Shown piece after piece: positions 1-11,106 of a stretch of 64,000 nt of DNA. A model generated the notes under the pieces. That model did no database searches. It was not told the origin of the DNA and saw nothing but the letters and a program-made list of their open reading frames with translations. Source of the DNA: Hemerocallis citrina (Eukaryota > Streptophyta > Magnoliopsida > Asparagales > Asphodelaceae); the NCBI GenBank assembly GCA_017893485.1, contig CM030361.1, positions 140,014,461-140,078,460 on the forward strand, given 5' to 3'. The position numbers and the translations under genes are program-made. Numbering within the stretch: position 1 is the first letter of the stretch; each line of letters starts with the position of its first letter.

Positions 1-314
1 GGTTCAAGCGCTGCTGCTCAGTTCGGGAGTGCTACGTGGTGCCTATGTGATCGCTCCGGTCGTTGTATCCTGGAAGACAGACGCCTTAGTTCATTCCAGC
101 AACCGGAAGATACGAAATCTGTTTTAAGGACACTGTGTGATACACAGGCCTCGACTTCTCAAATTGTAATATGAGATTACTTCTTGTAAGTTTTTTATTT
201 AATTTTTCCTTTTCTTTTCTTTCGGTTTTCCGTCTCTTCTGTTCCCTTCTCAGTTTTCTGTGCCTCTCAATCCTTTCATTGTAAAAAGAAATTTTGTAAA
301 GAATATTTGTAACA
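1..314 (+). repeat. 5' LTR of the Copia element, partial
   Basis: Matches 5406-5719 base for base without gaps apart from 14 substitutions, so it is the last 314 bases of a roughly 721-base LTR. The first ~407 bases, including the TG start, lie outside the window. It ends TTTGTAACA at 314. Confidence 0.93.
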
Positions 315-429
315 AACTTAGAACAGATTTTGGATTTCTTTGATTTCCGGTTTTGGGGCACGGTTTTTTTCTTTTTATTTCTTTAATCTGGAAAACTTAC
401 ACTCGTGTTGTGTAAATTTCAGAATCAAA

Positions 430-2532
430 ATGACTACTGCATCGGACAATGCTACTGTGTCTGAAACGGTCTACGTGCCGGTTGCTGATACGACGCAAGA
501 ACCGAATGCTACTGCGGCATGAGTGCCAATGCCCACCACTGTACCTGTCTCAGTCTCCCATGGGGAGAAACCTGAGAAGTTCAACGGGCAGAACTTTAAA
601 AGGTGGCAACAGAAGATGATGTTCTATCTGACCACACTGAATCTTGCAAGATTCTTGAACGAAGATGCTCCAAATCTTAAGAAAGATGAGCAAGATAACC
701 AAGTCATTGCCGCTGTGGATGCTTGAAAAAATGCTGATTACTTGTGTAGAAATTACATAATGAACGGATTAGCCGATTCTTTGTATAATGTATACATTGA
801 CAAAAGAACAGCTAAAGAACTTTGGGAATCACTAGACCATAAGTATAAAACTGAGGATGCCGGTGCCAAGAAATTCATTGTCGGCCACTTCCTAGACTAT
901 AAAATGGTAGATTCTAAAACAGTGATCAGTCAAGTTCAAGAACTACAACTCATCTTGCATAAGATTCATGCTGAAGGTATGAACTTAAGTGAAAGTTTCC
1001 AAGTGGCATGTATAATTGAAAAACTACCACAAGGTTGGAAAGACTTTAAGAACTACCTAAAGCATAAGCGAAAAGAAATGGGCATTGAAGATCTCATTGT
1101 CAGGCTTCGCATTGAAGAAGACAATAGAGGATCTGAAAAGGTTGGACTCGTCATTCATGCAGCTAAGGAAAATGTAATGGAACATAAACAACGTTCTAAC
1201 AAGCACAACAAAGGTCCCAAGTTGGGGCCCAAGGGAGGGATCTCCAAGAAGCCGAAGTTTCAAGGCAAGTGCTTCAATTGTGACAAAATGGGTCACAAGT
1301 CCACTGAATGCAGACTTCCCAAAAGGAACAGGAACAGAGAAGCAAACTTGATTCAAGGAATTGCTCAAGATGTTTCTGATATCAACCTCTCAGCTGTGAT
1401 ATCAGAGGTGAATATGTTAGGTTCAAACCCGAAGGAATGGTGGATTGACACTGGAGCTACTCGACATGTGTGCTCCAATAGAAGTATGTTCTCCACTTTT
1501 GAACCATTAGAGAATGAGGAAAAAATGTTCATGGGGAACTCGGCTACTTCAGAAATAAAGGGCCAAGGCAAGGTGATCTTGAAGATGACTTCTGAAAAGG
1601 AACTGACTCTTAACAATGTTGCATATGTTCCTGAAATCCGTAAGAACCTGGTATCTAGTTCGTTGCTTAATAACCACGGTTTTCGTTTAGTGTTCGAGTC
1701 GAACAAATTTATTTTGTCAAAAAGTGGAATGTATGTTGGTAGAGGATATATGAGTGGTGGAATGTTCAAACTCAATGTAATGACCATGGTCAAGAATATG
1801 AATAAAGCTAGCTCTTCTACTTATTTGCTTGAGTCTTCCAATTTATGGCATGGTAGACTATGACATGTTAATTATGATACTTTGCAAAGACTAATTAACT
1901 TGAATCACATACCAACATTCCAAATTGATTCCAAACACAAATGTGAAACCTGTGTTGAGGCAAAACTAACAAGATCATCGTTTAAAAGTGTTGAAAGAAA
2001 CACCTAACCACTTGATCTAATTCACACTGATATTTGTGATTTGAAAATGATACAAACAAGATGTGGTAATAAATATTTTATTACCTTCATTGATGATAGC
2101 ACAAAATATTGCTATATATACTTGCTTAAAAGCAAGGATGAGGCTATAGAGAAATTTGTTCTCTATAAAAATGAGGTTGAAAACCAACTCAATAAGAAAA
2201 TTAAGGTGCTAAGAAGCGACCGAGGTGGAGAGTATGAATCGCCATTTGCTGACACATGTGCTAAGCATGGGATTATACATGAAACGACAGCGCCTTATTC
2301 TCCTCAGTCCAATGGTGTTGCTGAGAGAAAGAATCGTACATTGAAAGAAATGATGAATGGAATGTTAATAAGTTCTGGTTTGTCACTAAACTTGTGGGGA
2401 GAAGCTATTCTTTCAGCTAACTACCTTTTGAATAAGGTGACCAAAAAGAAAGAAGAGAAAACTCCATATAAATTATAGAAAGGAAGAAAGTCATCCTACA
2501 ATTACTTGCGAATGTGGGGATGTCTTGCCTAG
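430..2532 (+). pseudogene. Copia gag - protease - integrase, with in-frame stops
   Basis: The ATG at 430 opens a frame that can be followed without a shift to about 2620, broken by stops at 520 (TGA), 724 (TGA), 1861 (TGA), 2005 (TAA), 2476 (TAG) and 2530 (TAG). Gag carries a CCHC zinc knuckle (1270-1311; [14 protein letters not shown]), which binds RNA. The aspartic protease active site DTGA is at 1447-1458. A GAG-pre-integrase segment (LWHGRL, then HKCETC) follows at about 1840-2000. The integrase core keeps its acidic triad: Asp codon 2029, Asp codon 2218 (in SDRGGEY) and Glu codon 2323 (in NGVAERKN). The stops at 724 and 2476 sit where the family normally has Trp (TGG to TGA or TAG), and the one at 1861 looks like CGA to TGA. 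These are C-to-T type changes typical of methylated plant repeats. What the original residues were is inferred from the family. Confidence 0.9.
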
Positions 2533-4413
2533 GTGGCAGTACCTCCACCTAAGAAAATGAAAATAGGACCAAAAACAGTTGATTGTATTTTCATTGGCTA
2601 TGCACTTAACAGTAGTGCCTATCGGTTACAAATCCGATATCACTGAGATATCAAAGAACATGATAATGGAATCTAGAAATGCATCGTTTTTTGAAGATGT
2701 GTTTCCATGTAAGTCAAAGGAGGAACCAAGTTCCTCCAAACGAACACATGAGACTATCAATGAAGATAGTGAAGACCAAGATGAAGAAGTTGAGGAGGAA
2801 CCTCGACGCAGTAAAAGAACAAGAACGGAAAAATCTTTTGGTCCGGATTTCTTGACTTTTATGCTTGAAGGAGAACCCCAAACCTTCAAGGAAGCGGTGA
2901 ACTCTAGTGATGGTCCTCAATGGAAAGAAGCCATCAAGAGTGAAATTATTCTATCTTGCAAAATCATACTTGGGAACTAGTGGATCTCCCACCGGGTAGT
3001 AAACCTTTAGGTTCCAAGTGGATCTTCAAGAGAAAAATAAAACCTGATGGATCAATTGATAAATACAAGGCAAGACTTGTAATTAAAGGTTATAAACAAA
3101 AGGAATGTCTTGATTACTTTGATACATATTCTCCTGTGACGAGAATAAATTCTATTAGGATGGTACTTGCCATAGCAGCTCTACGCAATCTTGAAGTATA
3201 TCAAATGGATGTAAAAATAGCTTTTCTTAATGGAGATTTAGATGAAGAAATCTACATGGAACAACCTGAGGGTTTTTCAGCTCCAGGACATGAAAAGAAA
3301 GTGTGTAAACTGGTGAAGTCATTATATGGCTTAAAACAAGCTCCAAAACAGTGGCATGAAAAATTTGATAATGTCATGATGACAAATGGCTTCAAGATCA
3401 ATAAATGTGACAAATGTGTATATGTCAAAGACACAGAAGATGGATATGTCATTATATGTTTGTATGTAGATGACATGCTTATTATTGGAAGCAATGATCA
3501 GATAATTAAATCTGTTAAAAACATGTTAAACTCGAGGTTTGACATGAAAGACATGGGACTAGCTGATGTTATATTGGGAATTAAAATCACAAGAACATCA
3601 GACGAGCTTATTTTAAGCCAGTCACATTCTGTTGACAACATTCTTGGAAAATTTGATAAAGATAATTTTGGAATTGCCAGAACTCCAATAGATCTAACTT
3701 AACAGTTATCCAAGAATAAAGGGAAGAGTATTTCTCAAGTAGAATACTCTAGAATCATAGGCAGTCTAATGTACTTAATGAGTTGTACAAAACCAGACAT
3801 AGCCTATGCAGTAAGTAAACTAAGTAGATACACGAGTAATCCTGGATGCGAGCACTGGCAAGCAATAAAAAGAGTACTGAAATACTTGCATTTTACTCGT
3901 ATCTACGGGCTGCACTAGACAAGATACCCGGCTGTACTTGAAGGATACAGTGATGCGAACTGGATATCAAGTGATAATTCAAAATCCACTAGTGGCTATG
4001 TGTTTACACTAGGTGGTGCAGCCGTTTCTTGGAAATCCTCGAAACAAACAGTGATCGCTAAATCCACGATGGAATCAGAATTTATTGCATTGGACAAATG
4101 TGGGGAAGAGACTGAATGGTTACGCCACTTTCTTGAGGATATTCCAAGGTGGACGAAGCCTGTGCCTCCAATCTGCATACATTCAGATAGTCAATCTGCA
4201 ATTTGTAGAGCACAGAGCAATATGTATAATGGTAAATCTAGACATATTCGTCGAAGACATAATACCATTAGACAACTACTCTCTACTGGAGTTATCTCTG
4301 TGGACTATGTAAATTCAAAGGATAACAATGTGGATCCGCTAACCAAAGGGTTAAACAGAGAATTAGTTGATAAATCATCGAGGGGAATGGGACTAAAGCC
4401 CATGAAAGAATAA
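2533..4413 (+). pseudogene. Copia linker - reverse transcriptase - RNase H, frameshifted
   Basis: The reading frame of the integrase is lost near 2620-2635 and continues in frame +2 (GYKSDITEI through an acidic linker to about 2945). It then returns to the first frame near 2950, where the RT starts (NHTWELVDLPPGSKPLGSKW). The RT active-site box YVDD is at 3463-3474 (LYVDDMLIIG). A stop at 3700 (TAA) ends the longest open part. Past it the same frame encodes the RT-RNase H connection ([20 protein letters not shown]), a further stop at 3916 (TAG), and RNase H with its acidic residues in [14 protein letters not shown] and HSDSQSAI, ending at 4411-4413. So this half has two frameshifts and two stops, which rules out a functional polyprotein, although every domain is still readable. 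Confidence 0.92.
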
Positions 4414-4998
4414 ATCGATACAACGGACACCCAACCTAGCTGACTGGAGATCCCAAGATCTAGGTTCAAAGGGACAAATAAATTGTAAAGACCAAGTTGG
4501 ATCACTGTGGGGATTTTCCCATGTCCATTCCCATGATGAAACAGTGATGCCCGTAAGGTAACAGGTTAAGCTAGGCTTTTAATGATTCTTATGCGTCGGA
4601 TATCCGAGCAGAGTAATGCGGGTTACTCTTAAGTAAGAAATCACCTATGTAAGAGGGAAGAAGGGCCGCTTCCAAGGGAATAATATAGGGTAATATTCCT
4701 GTTAAACTCTTGCAGAATCAGGCGTATGTTCATGGCTAAAACGAACATAACAGTGAGAACTGAAAATGCGTTAGAAAGATTTCTGTGTGAGATATGTCAT
4801 CGTTTACACAAATGACAGAACAGTTCAAAGACATCGCGTCTACTGTTTAGTTAGTAAAGTAAACATATTTTCATAAGGGAAGGTTCAAAGGGTAACACCT
4901 ACCTATCCTAAGCAGGAATCAATCGTTGAATTCTATCACCAAGTCCGTCGTGTCATTCTGTCCTGTCTGTGGTCGTCAATTTTCATTCATGTGGGGAT
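4414..4998 (+). other. Copia 3' non-coding region with polypurine tract
   Basis: No coding potential between the RNase H stop and the 3' LTR. The last bases, GTGGGGAT (4991-4998), directly abut the LTR start and are the likely polypurine primer for plus-strand synthesis. Confidence 0.75.
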
Positions 4999-5719
4999 TG
5001 TTAGAAAATGAGTGTTTTATACACCATTTACGAACCGATTTTTGAGCAATTTTTTGAGTAAGATCCTCAATGAATTATTGAGAGATTTTGATTGATTTGT
5101 GTTCTCCTTCGTGAGTAGATCAAAATCATATATTGGTTTGCTAAAATCGGTTAAGGGGTGAATGAGAAATTGTCTCTCAAAGTGAGTAGTTTTCATTCTT
5201 GAAATGGGTTAAGGGAACATAGTCCCACATCGGAAAAATCAAAGGAAATAGAAAAGGATATATAGAAACCTCCTTCTTATCATTGTAAGATAGCTAGAAG
5301 AGAGGCTCTCCTACTTTCTTCCCTGTACAACAGATCTTTTTTCTCTCCTTCTCTAGGTACTGTTCGGTTCTTCTTTTCTGGTTTTTATTGGTAAGTCGGT
5401 GATAGGGTTCAAGCGCTGCTTCTCAGTTCGGGAGTGCTACGTGGTGCCTACGTGATCGATCCGGTCGTTGTATCCTAGGAGACAGACGCCTTAGTTCATT
5501 CCAGCAACCGGAAGAGGCGAAATTTGTTTTAAGGACACTGTGTGATACACAGGCCTCGACTTCTCAAATTGTAATCTGAGATTACTTCTTGTAAGTTGTT
5601 TATTTAATTTTTCCTTTTCTTTTCTTTCGGTTTTCCTTCTCTTCTGTTTCCTTCTCAGTTTTCTGTGTCTCTCAATCCTTTCATTGTAAAAAGGAATTTT
5701 GTAAAGAATATTTGTAACA
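4999..5719 (+). repeat. 3' LTR of the Copia element, complete (721 bp)
   Basis: Starts TGTTAGAAAATG after the polypurine tract and ends TTTGTAACA. The right edge is confirmed because the next bases resume the UNC93-like exon. It carries the promoter and polyadenylation signals of the element. The stretch TATATAGAAACC at about 5259 is the best TATA-box candidate. Confidence 0.93.
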
Positions 5720-5724
5720 GTATA

Positions 5725-7007
5725 GGGATGGGACTTTGGCCGGATAAGTTGGATTTTAAGAATTCTAAGTCCGCTCGTTTGTAGGGCCATTTGTTCTGTA
5801 ATTTAGTTATGGGTTGTTAGAGCATCTGTAGTCGTCTAATGCTAAATTTTGGATATTTGGCAAATGGAAATAGAAAATATGAGTTGTCGTTGTAAGCGTA
5901 TAAAGCCAAAATTTGGGTTTTCGTTTGTTTTTTAATATCAGACGAAAAATTATCTATCGTCCTAGCGCCGCCTACACGTAAATCACCTTGGACGGAGGAT
6001 TATTTATCGTCCGTTTAATTCGAAAAAATTAAAAATTAAAAATCAAATGGGACGGTAATGATATTCCTCGAATATTATTATTATTATTATTATTAAATTC
6101 GATCGGACGGGAGATAATTTCCCGTCCGACGAAAGAGGTGGGTTTGTTTGTATTTTTTTGTCCAGGATGACACATTATCTTTCATCCCTACCCTTTTTTA
6201 ATAAATTTTTAAAAAAAGTAAACCAGACGGGGGATAATCCCTCGTCCGTGAAACGCGTTGCAAAAGTAGATCACGGGACGTGCTTTGTTCCTTTGTCTCA
6301 TGCGAAAAAGTTATAAAAAAAATTTCTAAAGCAAAATGAAGGGGTGGTTGAATAAGTTGATGGTTGAATTCTAAAGCAAAATGAGACGTGCTTTGTTCCT
6401 ACGTCTCATGCGAAAAGGTTGAAAAAAAAAATTCCAAAACAAAATGAAGGTAGTGGTTGAATAAGTTGCTGGTTGAATTCTAAAACAAAATGAAGCAAAA
6501 TGAAGGTACTGGTTGAATTCTAAAGCAAAAAAATTCGGGTAATCTACCATCCCAAACATTTTTGGGTTTTCACGAATTGAAGCGACGGTAAATTATTTAC
6601 CGTCCTTCATTTTTTTTTGGTTTTTTTAATTTAATTTCTCGGACAATATATTATCTTTCATCCAATGATATTGCAGCTGCGATTGTGTTGGGACGGTGTT
6701 TCATTTTTCGTCCAACGAAGACGTTGAAAGATAATCTTTCGTCGCATCATACGGACGAAAGATTATCCCTCGTTAGCTATATTTTGGTGAAAGCCATTTC
6801 GTCTCTCATATTTGGCCAACCACTGTTCATGTCAGTGCTATTTTTTCGGTAAATGGCCAACGACTAGAGCGTGTTTTTTTTCCATATTTTTCAAAAAATG
6901 GGTAAATGGCAAACGTCTACAGATGCTCTCTTAGATGCTATGTTTCAGAGTTTGGTTTATTGGGTGATTGGGGCTTTGGCAGATGATTCTCAGACGCTCA
7001 TCAGCAG
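5725..7007 (+). pseudogene. UNC93-like (DUF895, MFS-type) protein, next-to-last exon, split by a MITE and disabled
   Basis: Right of the Copia element the sequence reads PDKLDFKNSKSA, then after a one-base frameshift near 5778-5781 FVGPFVL, a stop (TAA, 5799-5801), then FSYGLL. A MITE interrupts at 5820-6930, and reading resumes at its TTA target duplication with DAMFQSLVYW, VIGALADDSQ and TLISR. This matches plant UNC93-like proteins (multi-pass MFS-fold membrane proteins; Arabidopsis has GPFVLYMSYGLLDAMYQS at the same place). The exon ends AG at 7007 followed by a GTAACT donor. The last exon begins with the G that completes the Arg codon at 31306. Frameshift, stop, MITE and Copia insertion together make this a pseudogene. 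More 5' exons would lie left of the window, beyond the Copia element. The family call rests on my memory of the protein, not on a search. Confidence 0.82.
5820..6930. mobile_element. PIF/Harbinger-type MITE with internal palindrome array (element A)
   Basis: The ends are inverted repeats: GAGCATCTGTAG at 5820 and its complement CTACAGATGCTC ending 6928, followed by TC. TTA flanks it on both sides (5817-5819 and 6931-6933). Removing the element plus one TTA restores the UNC93-like reading frame (GLL-DAM), which proves the boundaries. A TTA duplication and this TIR fit the PIF/Harbinger (Tourist-like) superfamily. There is no transposase. The inside holds about ten copies of a 20-24 bp imperfect palindrome of the form GGACGR-ATTAT-CGTCC (for example at 5941, 5990, 6105, 6165, 6226, 6583, 6641, 6691, 6717, 6752). 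It also has repeats of a segment around TGGTTGAATTCTAAAGCAAA (6350-6530). Confidence 0.88.
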
Positions 7008-7111
7008 GTAACTCTTTCTTCTTTCGTCGTGATTCGAGTTTAAATTTTGTGATTTCCCTCTTCTTTACGTGTGCAGAGTTTCTTACATATTTTACTCAGC
7101 ACCAAAAAGGT

Positions 7112-7128
7112 TTTGATTATAGCGAGTT
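7112..7128 (+). repeat. Left copy of 17-bp LINE target-site duplication
   Basis: TTTGATTATAGCGAGTT here is repeated exactly at 9675-9691, bracketing the LINE. The length and the adjoining poly(T) (poly(A) of the minus strand) fit target-primed reverse transcription. Confidence 0.92.
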
Positions 7129-7190
7129 TTTTTTTTTGAAGAAAAGGTGGAATAATGCCACCCTGTTTCATTAATAAGAGATTAATAAAC

Positions 7191-7370
7191 AACCCCGAAG
7201 ACTCGGGGGACAAAAGAGCGGTACAGGAAATAAAACATACCCCCAACAACACCCTGGGGGATGGGTTACATCATCCAGATAACCCCGAAGACTCGGGGGA
7301 CAAAAGAGCAGTACAGGAAATAAAACATACCCCCAACAACACCCTGGGGGATGGGTTACATCATCCAGTC
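7191..7370 (-). repeat. Tandem duplication (2 x 90 bp) in the LINE 3' UTR
   Basis: AACCCCGAAGACTCGGGGGA starts at 7191 and again at 7281, and the two 90-base units differ at very few positions (for example GAGCGG versus GAGCAG). Each unit has small hairpins (CCCCGAAGACTCGGGG; CCCCCAAC...GGGGG). It may represent a 3' UTR structure recognised by the LINE reverse transcriptase, but that is inference. Confidence 0.88.
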
Positions 7371-7453
7371 TAACGGCGACCAAAAACAAAAACACAAAAA
7401 CAAACTACAAGGCCTGTCACAAGGAAAGGAGAAGTGAGGCGGCAGTCCCCTCA

Positions 7454-9649
7454 TCAGTCCAGAGTGGGTCCAATCTCAATCTCCTCATCGTCATACTCAT
7501 CCACCTGGAACACCCTTGCAATCCTCCCTCTAGCTCCTGAAGCAGCAGCTGTAGCCCAAAAAGAAATGAGATGCATGATGTGAGTAAGATTGCTAGGAGT
7601 AGAATTACAAGAGGCACGGAAATAAAAATTATTCCTATCTAGCCATAACACCCATGTGGTAGCCGCAATGGCAATAAACCAAGCATCATTCATATCGTGG
7701 CGGGAAGAGGCAAATCTGGAGCCAACCCACAGTTCCTCATAGTTTCTTGGATAATCACTAGTACCTAGTGCTCTCAACACCTCTATCATGACGGCCTTAC
7801 TTCTGGTGCAGTGAAGAAACAGATGATTCAAGTCTTCCACGTGAACGTTGCAGAACCCGCAATTGGATGCAATGTTAGGTTGCCTCTTGGCCAGGTTCTC
7901 TCTAGTAAGAATGGCATTGTTAAGCACAAGCCAGAGGAAGACTCTAATTTTCAGAGGCGCTTTGGTCTTCCAAAGAACCGCTGCCCAGCTGGGCCTGCAT
8001 CCTCGGTAGTGAATCCGGTGGTAAAGCGATCTAACCGAGAACACTCCTTTGTTCTCGAGACCCCAACGCAGGTGATCTGGGCCTTGGGCACATATCACCC
8101 CGGACTGGGCAATACGCCATTGTAGTACCTGTAGCTGCTGACTCAAACTTGGGGAAAGAGTTCCTCGAAATGGCGGTCTCCAAGACCCTCTTTTCCATGC
8201 CTCCGCGACCGAGATATTCGGTCGAATCGTAATAGCGAACAGTTCTGGGAAATCATCCTTAAGAGAATGAGGACCGCACCACTTGTCCCACCAAAATCTG
8301 GTGGTTCGACCATTGCCGATCACGGATGAAGTGGCGGAGTTGAAGGGTCCGCTGGCTTTAGCGACACCTTTCCAGAAACGAGAGACCTTTGATCCCACAC
8401 GAAAGCCTAGACTTTTTGTCCCTCTACCTCGAAGGTAAGGTTGGATAAAGTCCTGCCATCCTTCCCCGCCAGGATGAAACACTTTCCACCACCACTTACC
8501 CAGTAGAGCCAAGTTCATATCTCTGAGGTCAATGATTCCGAGCCCTCCATGCCTCTTTTTCATGCAAGCGATGTTCCATTTAATGAGGTGGTAACCTCCC
8601 TTACTTGAATCTGTCCCTCTCTAGAGGAATCTCTTCCTGATACGGTCAATCCTTTGGATCACCCACTTTGGGAGTTCAAAGAAGGACATGTAATAAATGG
8701 GCAAATTGGATAACACCGAATTGATGAGAACCACTCTGCCCTCAAGAGAAAGTGATTTTCCTTTCCAACCGGAAAGTCTGTCCTCCACCCTGTCGATAAT
8801 AGGCAACCAGTCTGCTTTAGTAAGCCTCCCTGGGCGAAGCGGAAGCCCGAGGTATTTGATTGGGAATTCTTCTATCGCACAGTTGAGAATGGTGGCGTGC
8901 TCCCGAGATTCAGTCTCTGTTAATGAAATAGGAATCAGCGCACTTTTGTGGAAATTAATTCTGAGACCTGACCAGGCCTCAAAGCAGTAAAGGACGCCTT
9001 TAAAGCAAATGGTTTCCGATCTGGACCCATTTCCAAAGAGAAGAGTGTCGTCAGCATATTGCAGGATCGTGCATCCCTGATTAGTTGGGCTGCTGGCCAC
9101 AGGTTTTATCCACCCTTTTCCTTGACAGTTTTCTATCATTCCTCTGAGCACATCCGCTACAATAGTGAAGAGAAGAGGAGATAGCGGGTCCCCCTGACGG
9201 AGTCCTTTCTTGCACGGGAACGAAGGGCCTGGTCTTCCATTTACTGAAATGGCCGTTTTGCTAGAATGTAAACACTGTTTGATCCATCTAATCCATTTGT
9301 CCCCAAAGCCTCTTCCCTTTAGGGCCTCTAGCAAACAATCCCAATCCACCGAGTCGTATGCCTTCTCAAAATCCAGTTTGAGGAGGAAGTTCTTGGAGTT
9401 GCTCTTATGGCAGTGGTGAATAACTTGTTCAGCAGTAGCCACGCAGTCTAGGATACATCTCCCCTTAATGAATCCCGTCTGTGTTCTACTGATAATGCCG
9501 TCCATAATGCTACTCAAACGGCTAGCAAGAACCTTACAGATGATTTTGGCAGAGCAGTTAATCAGGCTAATTGGTCTAAAATCCCCGACGCACTTGGACT
9601 CCACCCGTTTGGGGATCAACACAACTTCTGCAAAGTTGAACATCCCCAA
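7454..9649 (-). pseudogene. LINE ORF2 remnant: reverse transcriptase and C-terminal zinc-binding domain
   Basis: Translation on the minus strand from 9649 starts in RT block 1-2 (LIPKRVESKCVGDFRPISLI), runs through FLLKLDFEKAYDSVDW, the KKGLRQGDPLSPLLF block and the catalytic YADD (9047-9058; LQYADDTLLFG), then the thumb (IKYLGLPLRPGRL). A TAG at 8621-8623 interrupts the phrase RKRFL-*-RGTDSS, where plant LINEs normally have Trp. The same frame then continues to 7454 with the RT-associated zinc-binding domain (FCNVHVEDLNHLFLHC, about 7810-7860). The endonuclease half is missing through 5' truncation. With one repairable stop in 732 codons the element is recent. No function is expected now. 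Confidence 0.93.
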
Positions 9650-9674
9650 CCTCAGTGGGGATGTTCAACACGGC

Positions 9675-9691
9675 TTTGATTATAGCGAGTT
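9675..9691 (+). repeat. Right copy of 17-bp LINE target-site duplication
   Basis: Identical to 7112-7128. After it the sequence returns to plain AT-rich intron. Confidence 0.92.
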
Positions 9692-9984
9692 GATTTACTT
9701 TTACAATGGTTGGGAATAAAAGTATGGCACCTCCATCCATACTTTTAGTATGGCAGAGGATCTGAGTCTGTTTGTTTACACCTTAGTTTGGGGACTACAT
9801 TCATTAGATATATTTTATAGTATCGGAATAAATTTACATTTTCTTCTCCCCAGTTTTTAGGAATACTATAATAAGCATACTTTTTCAGGTCAATTTGATG
9901 GTCAAAATTATGGTCCAAGTGTGAGTCGTAAGAAATCAAATTATTTGAGAACAAGTATAGTTTTTTAATTAATTTGAAAACTAA
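9692..9984. other. AT-rich intron sequence, no feature recognised
   Basis: Between the LINE and the next MITE. I see no coding signal or repeat in it apart from the TAA at 9982-9984 that belongs to the MITE target duplication. Confidence 0.6.
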
Positions 9985-10902
9985 GGTACCGTTCTTTTTT
10001 TCGCCTCAAGAGGTTTAGAGTAAGAGCTTCTTGTAAGAGCCTCTTTTTGAGGTGTTCTTTTTATATAAAAATAATCTCTTATAAGAACCTCTTATAAGAG
10101 ATTGTTGTTCTTTTTTCACCTCTTACAAGAGCCTATATTGCCCCAAAGTATAAAAATAGTGAGATGAAGGACATGAAAAGATAAGTTCAAATTACTAATA
10201 TATAAACTAGTTTAATGGCAAGTTAAATTCACAAATCAGTGTAAATCATCAATTATAATTCCGGACTACTATAGACTTTTAATTAGTATGAAAATTAGTA
10301 TGTATAAATATAAATAATTTGTTTCAAAGAAGTTGAATTAAAAAAAATTAAGGTCAATGGGCTAATATAAATTCTCCCTTAGCTGTAATAAGTAAATAAA
10401 AACCTGGTCGACTACAGGATTTGAACATGGTGTCATCATAACAGGACAATCAACTAGCCACAACTCAAGTAATGTACTTACTGGACGTAAATATATGTAT
10501 CTATAAATAAATCAGTGTTTCGACAGCATCCCTAACATAATTGTTCGAGATTGTGAAGAATGAATTCCTACACTTTTTCTAGGATAGCATATTACAGTCA
10601 ACTACGCATATGATTACACTTTTTCTAGGATAGCATATTCCGGGCTACTATAGACTAATATATAAACTAGTTTAATTAGTAACAATTATAATATAGACTT
10701 TGGGGTAATATAGACTTTTTAAGTGATAGAAGTCTTATAAGAATTTGAAAGAGGCTACTAGAAGTCTTTTAGGCTCATAAGAGATTTTGGAAAAAATGTC
10801 TTATAAGAGGTAAAAAAAAGAACGCTAAAAAAACTCTTGTAAGAGCTGGACCACCTCTTACAAGAGGTAAATCTCTTATAAGATGAGAAAAAGAACACTA
10901 CC
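9985..10902. mobile_element. TAA-flanked MITE with internal palindromes (element B)
   Basis: Left end GGTACCGTTCTTTTT and right end, on the other strand, GGTAGTGTTCTTTTT form a terminal inverted repeat, flanked by TAA at 9982-9984 and 10903-10905. A 3-bp TWA duplication and a GGnnnnGTT terminus fit PIF/Harbinger. No transposase. Subterminal regions on both sides contain many copies of CTCTTATAAGAG and the related CTCTTGTAAGAG (for example 10074-10100, 10122-10134, 10801-10880), so it is another element built around a private palindrome. Confidence 0.82.
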
Positions 10903-10905
10903 TAA

Positions 10906-11106
10906 GCATACTTTTCACACACAAAATCGCAAAGTGGACGGGAAGCCTTAAACTTATGGCTTAATGGTTCTAATTAATAAACATAAACATTCAACTTTTC
11001 TAAGACGAATCTAATTGTTTTCCTTCTAAGGTCAATAAAATATGAGATGTTGTAACAAGGAACTTATTTGGAAAAACTTTCATTTTAATAATGATGGTAA
11101 CCAACT
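10906..11106. other. AT-rich intron sequence, no feature recognised
   Basis: Short unique-looking stretch between element B and the 3' end of the next LINE. Confidence 0.5.

Larger units (their letters stand above)
1..5719 (+). mobile_element. Ty1/Copia LTR retrotransposon, decayed, 5' end cut by window
   Basis: The element reads, in order: partial 5' LTR (1-314), leader, gag, protease, integrase, reverse transcriptase, RNase H (ending 4413), a non-coding 3' region, polypurine tract and full 3' LTR (4999-5719). Protease and integrase before RT is the Copia order. The LTR begins TGTTA and ends TAACA, a perfect 5-bp terminal inverted repeat. I counted 14 mismatches and no gaps between the 314 visible bases of the 5' LTR and 5406-5719, about 4.5 percent, so the insertion is moderately old. 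No standard initiator-Met primer site (TGGTATCAGAGC) follows position 314. The base after the 3' LTR begins GTATA (5720-5724), the expected target duplication; its partner would lie left of the window. It sits in an exon of an UNC93-like gene, in the same orientation. The many stops make it non-autonomous now. Confidence 0.95.
7129..9674 (-). mobile_element. 5'-truncated L1-type LINE
   Basis: A minus-strand insertion with a short poly(A) tail (T-run after 7126), a 3' UTR (7140-7453), and the C-terminal two thirds of ORF2. The 17-bp target duplication makes the ends certain. The 5' end is truncated within the RT domain, as is usual for LINEs. At the 5' junction 9637-9669 is a 13-base inverted repeat (GTTGAACATCCCC and its complement separated by 9 bases), suggesting a snap-back event when the cDNA was joined. 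The ORF carries only one stop, so this is younger than the LINE at 11107-16984. Confidence 0.93.

Noticed and set aside
315..330. Primer-binding site of the Copia element
   Set aside because: The bases after the 5' LTR do not match the initiator-Met complement or another PBS I can name with confidence.
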